In this document: one piece after another, positions 9,009-20,708 of the stretch
Layout of the letters: every line of letters starts with the position of its first letter
Numbering within the stretch: the stretch's first letter is position 1
Assembly: GCA_029268385.1 (NCBI GenBank)
Contig: JAQWPG010000011.1
Span: 1 to 64,000, forward strand
DNA: 64,000 nucleotides
Direction: 5' to 3'
Source of the DNA: Gammaproteobacteria bacterium
GTDB lineage: Bacteria > Pseudomonadota > Gammaproteobacteria > Poriferisulfidales > GCA-002705445
The notes under the pieces: generated by a model
Databases searched by the model: none
Seen by the model: only the letters and a program-made list of their open reading frames with translations
What the model was told of the DNA's origin: nothing
Made by a program: the position numbers and the translations under genes

Positions 9009-10502
9009 ATGGTTCACTTATATCAATCCTTAAAAAGCACAATTAAATTTGGGTATAAATCTAGAGTAATTGAAGATAGCCTAGGAAATACGGTGTCAAA
9101 TATAGGGTTAATATATAAATCAATATTACTTGGCAATGTTCTGTTAAGAGTCTTGAAAAATAACTCAAATAGACCTATAGGACTAATGTTACCAAATATA
9201 ACTCCTGCAGCAATTGTCTTTTTTGCTATTCAATACTTAGGTAAAGTTGCAGCAATAATAAATTTTACATCTGGTGCAAAAAATATAGTTTCTTGTCTTG
9301 AAAAATCAGATGTTAAATATTTAGTAACTTCTAGAAAATTTGTTGATCAAAGCAATATGCAATCTTTAATATTAGAAATTGAGAGCAGAAATTATAAATT
9401 TATTTATCTTGAAGACATAAGAGAAATTTTATTTTTAAAGGATAAGGTATTTGCCGTAAAAGATTTCCTATTAAATATTTTTATATCAAAAAAATTAAAC
9501 GAAAATCAATTAGCAGTAATCTTATATACTTCAGGAACAGAAAGTGAACCAAAAGGAGTTGGACTTACGCATCAAAATCTTTTTTCCAATAGAATGCAGG
9601 TTCTTGAATCACTTAAAATTAACAGAAATGAAAAATTTTTCACGTGTTTGCCATTTTTTCACTCTTTTGGCTTAGGAATAGGCGTTCTACTTCCTGTTTT
9701 ATATGGTTGTAAGGTATTTTTGTACCCAACACCTTTGCATTTCCAAACAATTCCTAAACTTATAGAAAAAACCAGATCGACTGTATTTTTTTCAACAGAC
9801 ACATTTTTAAAAAAATATATACCACATATAGAAAAATCTAATTTTAAAAATTTAAAATATTTAATTGCAGGAGCTGAAAAGGTTGAACAAAGCACTCATG
9901 ATAAATACCATAAGCATGGTATACAAATTCTAGAAGGCTATGGTGTGACTGAGGCATCTCCAGCTGTTTCTGTGAACACAAAAGAAAATTATAAAATTGG
10001 GTCGGTTGGGAAATTTATCACAGGCATTGAATACAGGATTGAAAAAATTGATGGTTATACACAAGGCGGGTTACTATTTATAAAAGGAAAAAATATTATT
10101 ACAAGATACTTTGGGCAACAACAAGAATTTGATTGGTATAACACAGGTGATGTTGTGAGGGTTGATGAAGAAGGTTACTTATTTATTTTAGGAAGGTTAA
10201 AAAGGTTTGCCAAAATAGCTGGCGAGATGATCTCATTATCTCAAATTGAAGAGTTTCCTAAGAAGCTTTGGCCTGATAATAATAACGTAGTTTGTTCAAT
10301 AAAAGATAATACAAAAGGTGAGGCATTAATATTATTAACTGATAATAAAAAAGCAGACCTGTCAGTATTAACTAATTTTATGAAAGAAGAAGGTTTATCA
10401 AATTTATATTTGCCAAAAAAAATAAAAATTATAAGTGAATTTCCTATATTAGGTAGTGGTAAAATCAACTATAAGAAACTTCAAAAAATTTCAGAATCTT
10501 AA
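9009..10502 (+). CDS. Aas-like AMP-forming acyl-ACP/CoA synthetase
   Basis: An adenylate-forming ligase of 497 residues. The P-loop-like motif LYTSGTESEPKG lies near residue 173, followed by FHSFGLGIGVLLP, GYGVTEASPAVSV and the hinge region YNTGDVVRVDEEGYLFILGR. The C-terminal Lys region (GSGKINYKKL) is present. The N-terminal part, with GLMLPNITPAAIVFFAIQYL, most resembles the synthetase half of Aas, which activates fatty acids on ACP for lysophospholipid recycling. There is no acyltransferase domain here. Fatty acid as substrate is likely; the exact partner (ACP or CoA) is not decidable. Its stop overlaps the convergent alr stop by four bases. Confidence 0.75.
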   Translation: MVHLYQSLKSTIKFGYKSRVIEDSLGNTVSNIGLIYKSILLGNVLLRVLKNNSNRPIGLMLPNITPAAIVFFAIQYLGKVAAIINFTSGAKNIVSCLEKSDVKYLVTSRKFVDQSNMQSLILEIESRNYKFIYLEDIREILFLKDKVFAVKDFLLNIFISKKLNENQLAVILYTSGTESEPKGVGLTHQNLFSNRMQVLESLKINRNEKFFTCLPFFHSFGLGIGVLLPVLYGCKVFLYPTPLHFQTIPKLIEKTRSTVFFSTDTFLKKYIPHIEKSNFKNLKYLIAGAEKVEQSTHDKYHKHGIQILEGYGVTEASPAVSVNTKENYKIGSVGKFITGIEYRIEKIDGYTQGGLLFIKGKNIITRYFGQQQEFDWYNTGDVVRVDEEGYLFILGRLKRFAKIAGEMISLSQIEEFPKKLWPDNNNVVCSIKDNTKGEALILLTDNKKADLSVLTNFMKEEGLSNLYLPKKIKIISEFPILGSGKINYKKLQKISES

Positions 10503-11560
10503 AAAAATTTTTTACTTAATCTATTTCCCAGAGCGCACATTAGCTCATATGGTATTGCATCTATTGAAGATGATACTTCTTTAATGTTTATATTCTCTCC
10601 CCAAAGCTCTACATTTGACCCCACTTGAATATTTTTATCTTGAATATCTATCATAATAATATCCATTGAAACTCTTCCCACGATATTAAAAAAACTCCCT
10701 TCAAAAAAAACTTTACCAATATTACTTAATCTCCTCGGAATTCCATCCCCATAACCAATGCCTACTGCAGCAATTCTTGTATCGTTCTTAACTTTATAAG
10801 TATGTCCGTATCCTATAGATTCGTCTTTCTTGCACGTTTTAATTGATACTACTGGGGCAGTTAAAGTCATTACAGGTTTAACATTAATTTTGTTCGATGA
10901 GTTGCATGGATTTACACCATAAAGCACTAAGCCAGGTCTTATCCAGTGTCGGCTGTAATTATATTTTTTAGAATATCTTATAGTGCCTGCAGAATTAAAA
11001 ATACTATGTTCAATATTTTCCTCATTTATTATATCTTGCAAAACATTAATTTGCTTATTTGAGAAATCATCTTTATCTTCGTCAGCACAAGCCAAATGAG
11101 TCATAATACCAACATGATTGCTTATAATTTTGCACTTTTGAAATACTGTCTGAAAATCAGAGCTATGAAATCCCAATCTATTCATTCCAGTATCTATCTT
11201 AATCCATAGCTTAATATTTTTATCAAGAGTTGTATTTTCTATTATTTTTAACTGTGATAAGTCGTGAATTACTGGTCTGATATTATTTTCTGAACAATAT
11301 TTATATTCATTGCTATGTGAAAATCCTTGCAAACAAACAATTTCTTTGTCTATGTTATTATTTCTTAGGTATGTTGCTTCTTCAATTGTTGCTACAGCAA
11401 AGGCATCAGATTCTTTAAGCAAATGCGCAACCTCAAGAATACCGTGCCCATATGCATCAGATTTAATCATAGACATTACTTTAGATTCTGGAGAAAATTT
11501 TTTTATTTCGGATAGATTACTAATTAAATTATTTTTATTAATTAAGATAGATCCATTCAT
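10499..11560 (-). CDS. alr: Alanine racemase
   Basis: PLP enzyme that makes D-alanine for peptidoglycan. The PLP-binding Lys33 lies in MIKSDAYGHG and the second catalytic base Tyr is in the SIGYGHTYKV segment. The fold segments WIKIDTGMNRLGF and GRVSMDIIMIDI are typical. The 353-residue length is standard. It overlaps the 3-prime end of dnaB by four bases and ends the long ribosomal protein-dnaB run, the same neighbour order (dnaB-alr) as in E. coli. Confidence 0.96.
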   Translation of the reverse strand: MNGSILINKNNLISNLSEIKKFSPESKVMSMIKSDAYGHGILEVAHLLKESDAFAVATIEEATYLRNNNIDKEIVCLQGFSHSNEYKYCSENNIRPVIHDLSQLKIIENTTLDKNIKLWIKIDTGMNRLGFHSSDFQTVFQKCKIISNHVGIMTHLACADEDKDDFSNKQINVLQDIINEENIEHSIFNSAGTIRYSKKYNYSRHWIRPGLVLYGVNPCNSSNKINVKPVMTLTAPVVSIKTCKKDESIGYGHTYKVKNDTRIAAVGIGYGDGIPRRLSNIGKVFFEGSFFNIVGRVSMDIIMIDIQDKNIQVGSNVELWGENINIKEVSSSIDAIPYELMCALGNRLSKKFF

Positions 11561-12921
11561 TTAAAACCCTCTGGTGCAGAGTATATCTCAGGAGTATAGT
11601 TTTCGAATCTAGTGCACTCTCCAAGAAATGTTAGAGTAGTTTTAAAAATAGGTCCATTTCTTTGCTTGGCTATTATGATTTCAGCTTTACCTTTATCTGC
11701 AGAATCCTCATTATAAACTTCGTCTCTATAAATAAATGCTATTAAATCAGCATCCTGCTCAATAGCTCCTGATTCCCTTAAATCTGACATAATAGGTCTT
11801 TTATCAGTTCTATTTTCTAAACTTCTATTTAATTGTGATAGTGCGACAACAGGAACATCTAATTCTCTAGCTAAAGCTTTGAGAGACCTTGATATTTCAG
11901 AAAGCTCAGTAGCTCTATTTTCAGAATTATTGGTTAACTGCATTAATTGCATATAATCAATTACAATTAAATCTAAACCTTTCTCTCTTTTAAGTCTTCT
12001 TGCCCTTGCTCTTATATCTGTAGGTGTTAACGCAGGAGTATCATCAATAAAAATATTAGCTTTTGATAGCAATGCTACAGCATTGGTTAGTCTTGGCCAA
12101 TCTTCGTCCGTAAGTTTTCCTGTTCTAATTTTTTGTTGATTTATTCTCCCCATAGATGATATTAGTCTAGTGGATAATTGAGTACCTGACATTTCCATAC
12201 TAAAAATTGCTGTGACTGCATCGTTCTTTAGGGATGCATATTCAGATAGATTCATTGCAAAACTAGTTTTCCCCATCGATGGTCTTCCTGCAACAATTAT
12301 TAAATCACCACCCTGCAAACCAGTAGTTTTATTATCAAATTCACTAAAGCCTGTAGCTACACCAGTAACAGATTCACCTTTTTCAGCTCGTTCTTCAATT
12401 TGCTCTAATGATTCTTTAACTAAATCGTTAATATTTTGAAATCCATTATTTGCTTTTAATGATTCTTCAGATATGTTAAATATTTTTTGTTCTGCTTCAT
12501 CGAGTAAAGCTTTACTATCGATCCCACCATCACGAGATTTTTCAATTAAATTATTACTTACACTTATTAGTTGTCTAAGTATTGATTGCTCCCTAACAAT
12601 ATTTGCATATGCTTTAATATTAGCCGCAGATGGAGTTTGATTTATTATTTCAGATAGATATGTTGAGAAAGACTTATCGTTGTCTGTATTAGCTTTTTCA
12701 TTTATGGTGACAACATCAAAAGGAACGTTATCATTAACAAGATTTACAATACACGAAAATATTTTTCTATGTTCTTGGTTATAAAAGTCGTTAACCTGAA
12801 GAATATCAGCTATTTGTTCCCAAGCCTCATTATCTAATATTAAGCCGCCTATAACAGCTATTTCAGCCTCAATAGAATTAGGAGTTTTGTTAAGACTTTG
12901 AAATGTAAGACTTTTACTCAT
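11557..12921 (-). CDS. dnaB: Replicative DNA helicase DnaB
   Basis: Hexameric helicase of the replication fork. The N-terminal domain begins PNSIEAEIAVIGGLILDNEA, the linker helix follows, and the RecA-like motor carries Walker A GRPSMGKTSFA (about 213-223) and Walker B LIVIDYMQLM. The arginine-finger region LRESGAIEQDAD is intact. The 454-residue length is normal and there is no intein. It is preceded by rplI with 40 bases between and overlaps alr. Confidence 0.97.
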   Translation of the reverse strand: MSKSLTFQSLNKTPNSIEAEIAVIGGLILDNEAWEQIADILQVNDFYNQEHRKIFSCIVNLVNDNVPFDVVTINEKANTDNDKSFSTYLSEIINQTPSAANIKAYANIVREQSILRQLISVSNNLIEKSRDGGIDSKALLDEAEQKIFNISEESLKANNGFQNINDLVKESLEQIEERAEKGESVTGVATGFSEFDNKTTGLQGGDLIIVAGRPSMGKTSFAMNLSEYASLKNDAVTAIFSMEMSGTQLSTRLISSMGRINQQKIRTGKLTDEDWPRLTNAVALLSKANIFIDDTPALTPTDIRARARRLKREKGLDLIVIDYMQLMQLTNNSENRATELSEISRSLKALARELDVPVVALSQLNRSLENRTDKRPIMSDLRESGAIEQDADLIAFIYRDEVYNEDSADKGKAEIIIAKQRNGPIFKTTLTFLGECTRFENYTPEIYSAPEGFK

Positions 12922-12961
12922 TGTGCATAATCAAGCTATATAATTTTAATATTTTATATTA

Positions 12962-13417
12962 TCAGCTTTGATTATTTGTTTCGACAATTAGATTAATTAT
13001 TGCGTCAGTATCTATTCCTAGATGTAAACTAATAGAGTATTCGCCTATCTTCTTTATAGCTCCTTCAGGCATTCTTATCTCTTTGCGTTCTATCTCATGC
13101 CCATTGGCTATAAGTTCTTTTTCAACTTCATATGGACCAATTGAGCCAAATAATAAGCCTTCTTCATTTGCTTCTGCAGCAATATTGATAGTAAATCCAT
13201 CAAGTTTACCTTTTCTTTTAATAGCAATATCTAGATTATCTTTAGCAATTTTTTCAAGTTCTTCTCTTCTTGCTTCAAACTCCTTAAGATTTTCTTCGGT
13301 AGCATATTTTGCTTTAGCTTTTGGTACTAGGTAGTTTCTTGCAAAACCAGGCCTTACATTAACTTTATCACCTAGCTCACCTAAATTTTCTATTTTTTCT
13401 AGTAATATTACTTCCAT
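12962..13417 (-). CDS. rplI: 50S ribosomal protein L9
   Basis: L9 begins MEVILLEKIENLGELGDKVN and continues with VRPGFARNYLVPKAKA, the N-terminal rRNA-binding domain. A charged connecting helix runs from about 45 to 75 and a C-terminal domain follows. Length 151 is typical. It is 17 bases after rpsR in the S6-S18-L9 operon and upstream of dnaB. Confidence 0.97.
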   Translation of the reverse strand: MEVILLEKIENLGELGDKVNVRPGFARNYLVPKAKAKYATEENLKEFEARREELEKIAKDNLDIAIKRKGKLDGFTINIAAEANEEGLLFGSIGPYEVEKELIANGHEIERKEIRMPEGAIKKIGEYSISLHLGIDTDAIINLIVETNNQS

Positions 13418-13434
13418 TTACTTTGTCCTATTTT

Positions 13435-13659
13435 TTAATGATTGTCAGAATATGGGATTAAAGCTAAGAAACGAGCTCTTTTAACCGCAGTTGAAATTTG
13501 TCTTTGGTATTTTGCTTTTGTACCAGTAATCCTACTTGGTAAGATTTTTCCTGTTTCTGTAATATATTCTCTAATAAGATCAAGGTCTTTATAATCAATT
13601 TCAGAAATACCTTCTTTTGTAAATTTACAAAATTTTTGTTTTTTAAAATATCTAGACAT
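13435..13659 (-). CDS. rpsR: 30S ribosomal protein S18
   Basis: A 74-residue basic protein with [20 protein letters not shown] and the end [13 protein letters not shown], the hallmarks of S18, which forms a heterodimer with S6 on the 30S platform. It overlaps the end of rpsF by eight bases. The primosomal gene priB, found between rpsF and rpsR in enterobacteria, is absent, and the overlap leaves no room for it. Confidence 0.97.
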   Translation of the reverse strand: MSRYFKKQKFCKFTKEGISEIDYKDLDLIREYITETGKILPSRITGTKAKYQRQISTAVKRARFLALIPYSDNH

Positions 13660-14059
13660 TTTCTACTCCAGTCTCTACATGTTTTGTATCATCGGATACT
13701 ACATCTGTTTTCTTTTCTAATTCCTCTTTTTTATTATTCTCATCTTCAGATAATATTGAAGAGCTTTCTGTTATTGCTGATTTTCGCTGCAAAATCATAT
13801 TTCTTATAACAGCATCGTTAAATTTAAAGTTAGAAGATAATTCTTCTAACACTTCTAAATCACATTCTATGTTAAGAAGTATGTAATGGGCTTTATGAAT
13901 TTTATTTATTGGGTAAGCTAACTGCCTTCTTCCCCAATCTTCTTCTCTGTGAATTTTACCCCCACCTTTAGATATAATACCTGAGTATTTTTTTATCATT
14001 GCAGGGACTTGATCACTTTGATCAGGGTGAACTAAAAAAACTATTTCGTAATGTCTCAT
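13652..14059 (-). CDS. rpsF: 30S ribosomal protein S6
   Basis: S6 begins [19 protein letters not shown] and contains [17 protein letters not shown], followed by HAYILLN-like strand HYILLNIE. The last 40 residues form an acidic tail, as in E. coli S6, which can be modified by RimK. Length 135. It is the first gene of the S6-S18-L9 operon, 85 bases after rlmB, so it may have its own promoter in that gap. Confidence 0.96.
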   Translation of the reverse strand: MRHYEIVFLVHPDQSDQVPAMIKKYSGIISKGGGKIHREEDWGRRQLAYPINKIHKAHYILLNIECDLEVLEELSSNFKFNDAVIRNMILQRKSAITESSSILSEDENNKKEELEKKTDVVSDDTKHVETGVENV

Positions 14060-14144
14060 ATTTTTCCTTATGGTTTATTGTCTCTTAGATTCTCTAAGTA
14101 GAGCAAGGAATATGCATATTACATAATGAAGATTGAGACTGCAA

Positions 14145-14891
14145 TTATTTTATTTTTGAATATATTGTATTCACTAAAATACCCGTTGCAACAGCCATAT
14201 TGAGGCTCTCAACAACACCATTCATAGTGATTTTTAGAGTATAATCACAGCATTCAATAGTTTTTTTTCTTAAACCTGAAGCTTCTCCACCTATAACTAG
14301 AGCAATTGGAGTTTTAAATTTTACCATATTTACATCTTTTGATGCTTTATCAGACGCCCCATAAATCCAATAATTATTCTTTTTTAGCATATCAAGTACT
14401 CGAGAAATATTTTTTACTCTTATCACAGGTGTAGTTTCAGCAGAACCTGCAGCAACCTTTTTTACGGTTTCATTTATATTTACAGAGTCATGGTCTTTTA
14501 TAATTACTGCAGACACATTAAATGCATCACATATTCTTAAACATGCACCTAAATTCCTAGGATCTGATACTTCATCCAGAATAAGTAAAATATTATTTTC
14601 AGGCCGACTCTTTAAATAGGTAGGAATATCCTTTTCAGTGATTTCCTCTTTCTTTTTTGCAATAGCTAAAACACCTTGATGACTTTTTACATTTGAAATT
14701 TCATATATTTTATTATTAGATATTTTTTGAATAACTATACTATTTTTTTTTGCTTCATTTTTTATTTCTTCAAATTTACTTGAGTTTATGTCTGATAAAT
14801 ATATTTCATAGACATCAAATGGCCTTACTTTAAGCAAAATTCTAACTGCGTGAATTCCTACAATGTTATCTTTTCCAGAATTTTTTTTCAT
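14145..14891 (-). CDS. rlmB: 23S rRNA (guanosine-2'-O)-methyltransferase RlmB
   Basis: SPOUT-class methyltransferase of the TrmH family that modifies G2251 of 23S rRNA. The N-terminal substrate-binding domain includes GIHAVRILLKVRP. The knotted catalytic domain carries motif 1 DEVSDPRNLGACLRICDAF, motif 2 VIGGEASGLR and motif 3 MNGVVESLNMAVATGI. The 248-residue length is typical. The start overlaps the RNase R-like stop as ATGA; the rnr-rlmB pair is conserved in gammaproteobacteria. Confidence 0.95.
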   Translation of the reverse strand: MKKNSGKDNIVGIHAVRILLKVRPFDVYEIYLSDINSSKFEEIKNEAKKNSIVIQKISNNKIYEISNVKSHQGVLAIAKKKEEITEKDIPTYLKSRPENNILLILDEVSDPRNLGACLRICDAFNVSAVIIKDHDSVNINETVKKVAAGSAETTPVIRVKNISRVLDMLKKNNYWIYGASDKASKDVNMVKFKTPIALVIGGEASGLRKKTIECCDYTLKITMNGVVESLNMAVATGILVNTIYSKIK

Positions 14892-16393
14892 TTTTTAACT
14901 AATACAAAATCAATTTTTTTTTCAGAAGGTATTGCGCTATGTAATTTCACTTTAATTTTATCACCTATTTTATATATTTTTCTAGATTTGTCTCCAATAA
15001 GAATATTCTTTTTTTCATTATAAATAAAATACTCATTACCAAGTGTCGAAATATGAACTAAGCCTTGAATTGGTTGTTCTAAAACAGATATAAACATTCC
15101 AAAATTAACAATTGAATTTACTGTTGCAATAAAAGTTTTGCCGATGAATTGTTTTGCATAATTACATAACAGAATGGATTGCAACTCTCTTTCAGCTGCT
15201 TCAGAATTCCTTTCATTTTCAGAGCAAGTCAAACCAATTCTCTCCAAATTACTAAAGTCATATTTTAAATCTTTTTTTTCAATAATATTTTTTATTATTC
15301 TGTGAACAACTAAATCAGGATACCTTCGTATTGGTGATGTGAAATGGTTATACGATTTTAATGCAAGCCCAAAATGCCCAATGTTTTTTGGAGTGTATTC
15401 TGCTCTAGCCATTGATCTTAATAGTATTGAGGTCACAAGGTGGTCATCTAGTTTTTTTCTAGATAAATCAATTAACATGTTAATCTCCTCAGTATTTGGA
15501 ATTTTTGATTTGGTTAAGGTATAACCAAGATTTTTTAAAGATACCGAAGCATCCTCAATTTTCTGCATTGTTGGTTCGTCATGAACCCTGTATAAAGAAG
15601 GAAATTTATTTTTTTTAATAAAAAGACTGCTGGCTACATTTGCTAAAATCATGCATTCTTCAATAAGTTTTTGCGACTCAAGTCTAATATTATTCTTAAT
15701 GCCTTTTATTTCATTATCTTTATTAATAATAAAAGAAAATTCTTGTGTATCAAAATTCACAGCATTTCTTTTTTCTCTAGATTTTTTAAGAACTTTATAT
15801 AGTTTAAAAAGATTGCTAATATTCTCTGATACATTTTTATCTTTAATGATGTTTTTATTCTTTATGTATTTATCTACTTGAGTGTAAGTTAATCTCGCAG
15901 ACGAGTTAATAACAGCATTATAAAACTTATATGATCTAATTTGACCATTATTACTAATTAAAATTTCAGCAACAATTGTCAGCTTGTCTTCATTTGGTCT
16001 CAGAGAACACAAATTATTTGACAATATCTCCGGGAGCATTGGAACAACATAGCCAGGAAAATAAGTGGATGTCCCTCTTTTTTTTGCTTCTTTATCTATG
16101 TTAGATTTATTTTCGACATAGTGAGCAACATCTGCAATCGCTACATATAATTTCCAGCTTTTCTCAAGTTTTTCACAATATACAGCATCGTCGAAATCTT
16201 TAGCATCTTCTCCATCTATAGTAACAAAGTCCAAATCTTTTAAATTTTTTCTTTTAAAAGATTTTTTTTTAAATTTATTATTTTTGTATTCTTGAGTTTC
16301 TTTTAAAACACTTTTATTCCATTCATTACTAAGATTAAATTTTTTAATAATCTTTTCGATTTCTGCATTAAGGCTGAATTTTGTTTTTTTCAT
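14888..16393 (-). CDS. rnr: Short RNase R-like 3'-5' exoribonuclease
   Basis: RNB-family exonuclease of 501 residues, whereas gammaproteobacterial RNase R is usually above 700. The catalytic RNB domain starts almost at once, with the metal-binding DFVTIDGEDAKDFDDAV at about residues 54-70, then GTSTYFPGYVVPMLPE and HFTSPIRRYPDLVVHR. A C-terminal S1 domain (VNFGMFISVLEQPIQGLVHI) is present. The N-terminal helix-turn-helix and both cold-shock domains are missing. Only 72 bases separate it from thiC, so the missing part is not lying upstream in another frame. Position before rlmB supports the rnr assignment over rnb. Confidence 0.9.
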   Translation of the reverse strand: MKKTKFSLNAEIEKIIKKFNLSNEWNKSVLKETQEYKNNKFKKKSFKRKNLKDLDFVTIDGEDAKDFDDAVYCEKLEKSWKLYVAIADVAHYVENKSNIDKEAKKRGTSTYFPGYVVPMLPEILSNNLCSLRPNEDKLTIVAEILISNNGQIRSYKFYNAVINSSARLTYTQVDKYIKNKNIIKDKNVSENISNLFKLYKVLKKSREKRNAVNFDTQEFSFIINKDNEIKGIKNNIRLESQKLIEECMILANVASSLFIKKNKFPSLYRVHDEPTMQKIEDASVSLKNLGYTLTKSKIPNTEEINMLIDLSRKKLDDHLVTSILLRSMARAEYTPKNIGHFGLALKSYNHFTSPIRRYPDLVVHRIIKNIIEKKDLKYDFSNLERIGLTCSENERNSEAAERELQSILLCNYAKQFIGKTFIATVNSIVNFGMFISVLEQPIQGLVHISTLGNEYFIYNEKKNILIGDKSRKIYKIGDKIKVKLHSAIPSEKKIDFVLVKK

Positions 16394-16465
16394 TTTAAGT
16401 ATATTTGAATTTTATTAGAAGCAAATCTAAGTGGGCAGTCTTGAAAAAATTTTTAGTTTTAATTT

Positions 16466-18262
<1,797 letters not shown>

Positions 18263-18393
18263 TTAATTATTAAATTAAAATTTATAATGTTGCAAAAAGC
18301 TGTTAACCAAATAAACTTATCTGACATAAAAGAAGTTTGCAAGTGTATTTGTTATAGTTAGTAAAGTATTTAAAGAGATTATCAGGAATTGTC

Positions 18394-19041
18394 ATGCAAG
18401 TTACAAAAAAAAATATGATTGAAAGTCAGTTAAAACCAGAGGGAATAAGTTGCTCTAAAACCATAGACTGTATCTCTAGAGTAAATAGAGAGGATTTCGT
18501 ACCCAATAAGTACAAAGCATCTTCATATGCCGAGTATGATATTCCATTAGCAAATAATTACTCAATGTTAAGACCTGTAATCTCAGCTAAAATTTTACAA
18601 TTATTAAAAATTAATAAGAATGATAAAATATTAGAAATTGGAACCGGAACTGGATATCTTAGTTGCTGTCTCTCAATGATGGGCAAAACTTTAGATACGG
18701 TTGATATTGATAAAGATATTCAATCTAAAGCAAAGGAATCGCACGGTGTATATAATTTATATAATATAAATTATATTAATGAAGATGTTTTTTCCATATG
18801 GACTCCTCATAAAAAATATGATGTCATTGTATTTACTGGATCAGTTGATTCTAGAATAGATAAACTTGAGGATGCTTTAAACATTAATGGAAGAATGTTT
18901 GTTGTAATTGGAAAGTATCCTGTAATGAATGCAAATATAATTAAACGTGTTTCTGAAAAAAAATTAGTGCTTGAGCAGTCATTTGAAACAACTTTGGACC
19001 CATTAAAAAATATTAACAAAAAAAATTACTTAAATTTTTAA
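18394..19041 (+). CDS. Protein-L-isoaspartate O-methyltransferase-like protein
   Basis: PCMT-family SAM-dependent methyltransferase of 215 residues. The N-terminal part MIESQLKPEGIS and VNREDFVP is typical of this family, and the SAM-binding glycine loop is LEIGTGTGYLSCCLS at about residues 83-97. It lies directly before a rhodanese and tolC, a neighbourhood where a PCMT homologue of uncertain substrate is common in gammaproteobacteria. True isoaspartyl repair is not assured because the region after motif I is divergent. It is divergent from thiC. Confidence 0.8.
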   Translation: MQVTKKNMIESQLKPEGISCSKTIDCISRVNREDFVPNKYKASSYAEYDIPLANNYSMLRPVISAKILQLLKINKNDKILEIGTGTGYLSCCLSMMGKTLDTVDIDKDIQSKAKESHGVYNLYNINYINEDVFSIWTPHKKYDVIVFTGSVDSRIDKLEDALNINGRMFVVIGKYPVMNANIIKRVSEKKLVLEQSFETTLDPLKNINKKNYLNF

Positions 19042-19053
19042 TAATTAATTTTT

Positions 19054-19371
19054 ATGATAGAAATGACAGCCCTTGAGCTTAACGAATATATTACCAAAAA
19101 CTCAAATATTGTATTAATAGACGTAAGAGAGTCTTGGGAATATAGTGTTGTATCTATTAAAGATTCTATACATATCCCAATATCCGAAATTCAAAATAGA
19201 ATGCATGATTTTAAAGAAGACCAAACTATAGTATTTATATGTCATCATGGAATAAGAAGCAGAATGGTTGGAAATTATTTTCAGCAAAATGATTTTGAAA
19301 ATATTATTAATTTAAGAGGTGGAATAGATTCATGGGCAAAGACTGTTGATAATAAGATGGCAGTTTACTAA
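19054..19371 (+). CDS. Single-domain rhodanese-like protein
   Basis: A 105-residue rhodanese domain. It has the CH2A-like segment LIDVRESWEY near the N-terminus and the active-site loop ICHHGIRSRMV with the persulfide-carrying Cys at about residue 70. It is a cytoplasmic protein with no signal peptide. It sits 12 bases after the PCMT-like gene and before tolC. Thiosulfate or other sulfane-sulfur transfer is the family role; the actual donor is unknown, though the organism handles sulfane sulfur heavily. Confidence 0.88.
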   Translation: MIEMTALELNEYITKNSNIVLIDVRESWEYSVVSIKDSIHIPISEIQNRMHDFKEDQTIVFICHHGIRSRMVGNYFQQNDFENIINLRGGIDSWAKTVDNKMAVY

Positions 19372-19382
19372 ACAATCATATT

Positions 19383-20708
19383 ATGAAACATTTTTTATAC
19401 TTTTTTTATTTAATCAATTTATATTTTATTGCAAACGCTAAAGTTTATTCTGTAGATTTAGTAGAAGTTTACAATATTGCTGTTAAGAATGATCCGAAAC
19501 TTTTAGCATCCGAAGTAAAGCACAAAGCTATAATGCAAGAATATCCAATTGCAAGATCATACTTGTTGCCTAATTTAAAATTTTCTGCAAAAAGCCAAAG
19601 AACAAGAGAATCTATTGACGGGGCCGTATATGGAAGATCGTCTTCAACAACACAATTTACTACTGACGAATATAGTATTAACTTGAAGCAACCCTTGTAT
19701 AGGAGAGACTTATTTTCTTTATTAGAAAAATCGGAATACCAGATTGCAAAGTCCTTAGCTGAGCGAGAGTCAGCGCGACAAGACTTAATTATTAGAGTTG
19801 CTGAAGCTTACTTTGATATTCTAGATAGCTTGGATAATATAAATTATGTAAAGTCCGAGAAAGCTGCAATTAAATCTCAGTTGAATGAATCAAAAAAAAG
19901 GCTAGAAGTTGGTCTTATTGCAATAACTGATTATGCAGAAGCCCAAGCGTCCTATGATCTATCAGAAACACAATATATTGAGGCAAAAAACTTAAGTGAC
20001 ATCTCAAAAGAATCTTTGTATGTTTTAACAGGTAAGCAGTTTAAGAAATTTTCTTCTTTAGATAAAAATATTAAAGCTAAAGACCCAGATCCTAATAATA
20101 TAAAAGCATGGGAAGATTTTGCAATTAAGCAAAATTTAGATTTGGTCGCCTATAAGCGAGCACAGGATATAGCTACTACAAATATTAAATACGAAAGATC
20201 AAAACATTTTCCAACACTTGATATATATGGAACAGTTAAAGAAACTGACAAAGGTGGGGGGTCATCCGGAGCCTTTGAATCAAATAATGATTACATTGGT
20301 ATAGAGTTAAATATTCCAATTTTTATAGGTGGTAATACATATTTTAATAGTAAAAAAGCGTCGTATTTAGAAGAACAGGCAAGATATGATGTTTTACAAA
20401 AGAAAAGGGAAGTTATAAGAGATGCAAGAAAAGCATTTCTTAATTTAAAATCTAGCATTAGCAAAGTAAATGCATCAAAAAAAGCATTAGAATCAAACGA
20501 ATTATCAGTAGAATATAATCAAGCAGGATTTGAGGTTGGAACTAGATCGACTACCGATGTTTTGCTTGCACTCAAAGATCTTTATAAGGCAAAAAAAAAT
20601 TTTTCAAAGTCAAAATATGAATATCTTCTAAGTAAGCTAAGATTAAAGCAATCTATAGGGACCCTATCTATTGATGATATCAAAGTTGTTAATAGTTGGT
20701 TAAATTAA
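19383..20708 (+). CDS. tolC: TolC-family outer membrane channel protein
   Basis: Outer membrane exit duct for type I secretion and efflux pumps. A signal peptide covers roughly residues 1-19 (hydrophobic, ending IANA). Two internally related halves follow, each with long helices; AYFDILDSLDNINYV and RLEVGLIAITDYAEAQA are typical of the first, and GFEVGTRSTTDVLLAL of the second. Length 441 fits. No adaptor or inner membrane pump is adjacent, so it is probably a shared channel. It is the third gene of the PCMT-rhodanese-tolC run. Confidence 0.9.
   Translation: MKHFLYFFYLINLYFIANAKVYSVDLVEVYNIAVKNDPKLLASEVKHKAIMQEYPIARSYLLPNLKFSAKSQRTRESIDGAVYGRSSSTTQFTTDEYSINLKQPLYRRDLFSLLEKSEYQIAKSLAERESARQDLIIRVAEAYFDILDSLDNINYVKSEKAAIKSQLNESKKRLEVGLIAITDYAEAQASYDLSETQYIEAKNLSDISKESLYVLTGKQFKKFSSLDKNIKAKDPDPNNIKAWEDFAIKQNLDLVAYKRAQDIATTNIKYERSKHFPTLDIYGTVKETDKGGGSSGAFESNNDYIGIELNIPIFIGGNTYFNSKKASYLEEQARYDVLQKKREVIRDARKAFLNLKSSISKVNASKKALESNELSVEYNQAGFEVGTRSTTDVLLALKDLYKAKKNFSKSKYEYLLSKLRLKQSIGTLSIDDIKVVNSWLN

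Noticed and set aside
13652-13659. priB between rpsF and rpsR
   Set aside because: The two genes overlap by eight bases, so priB is absent here.
16394-16465. Missing N-terminal part of RNase R in another frame (frameshift)
   Set aside because: Only 72 bases separate the gene from thiC, far too short for two cold-shock domains.
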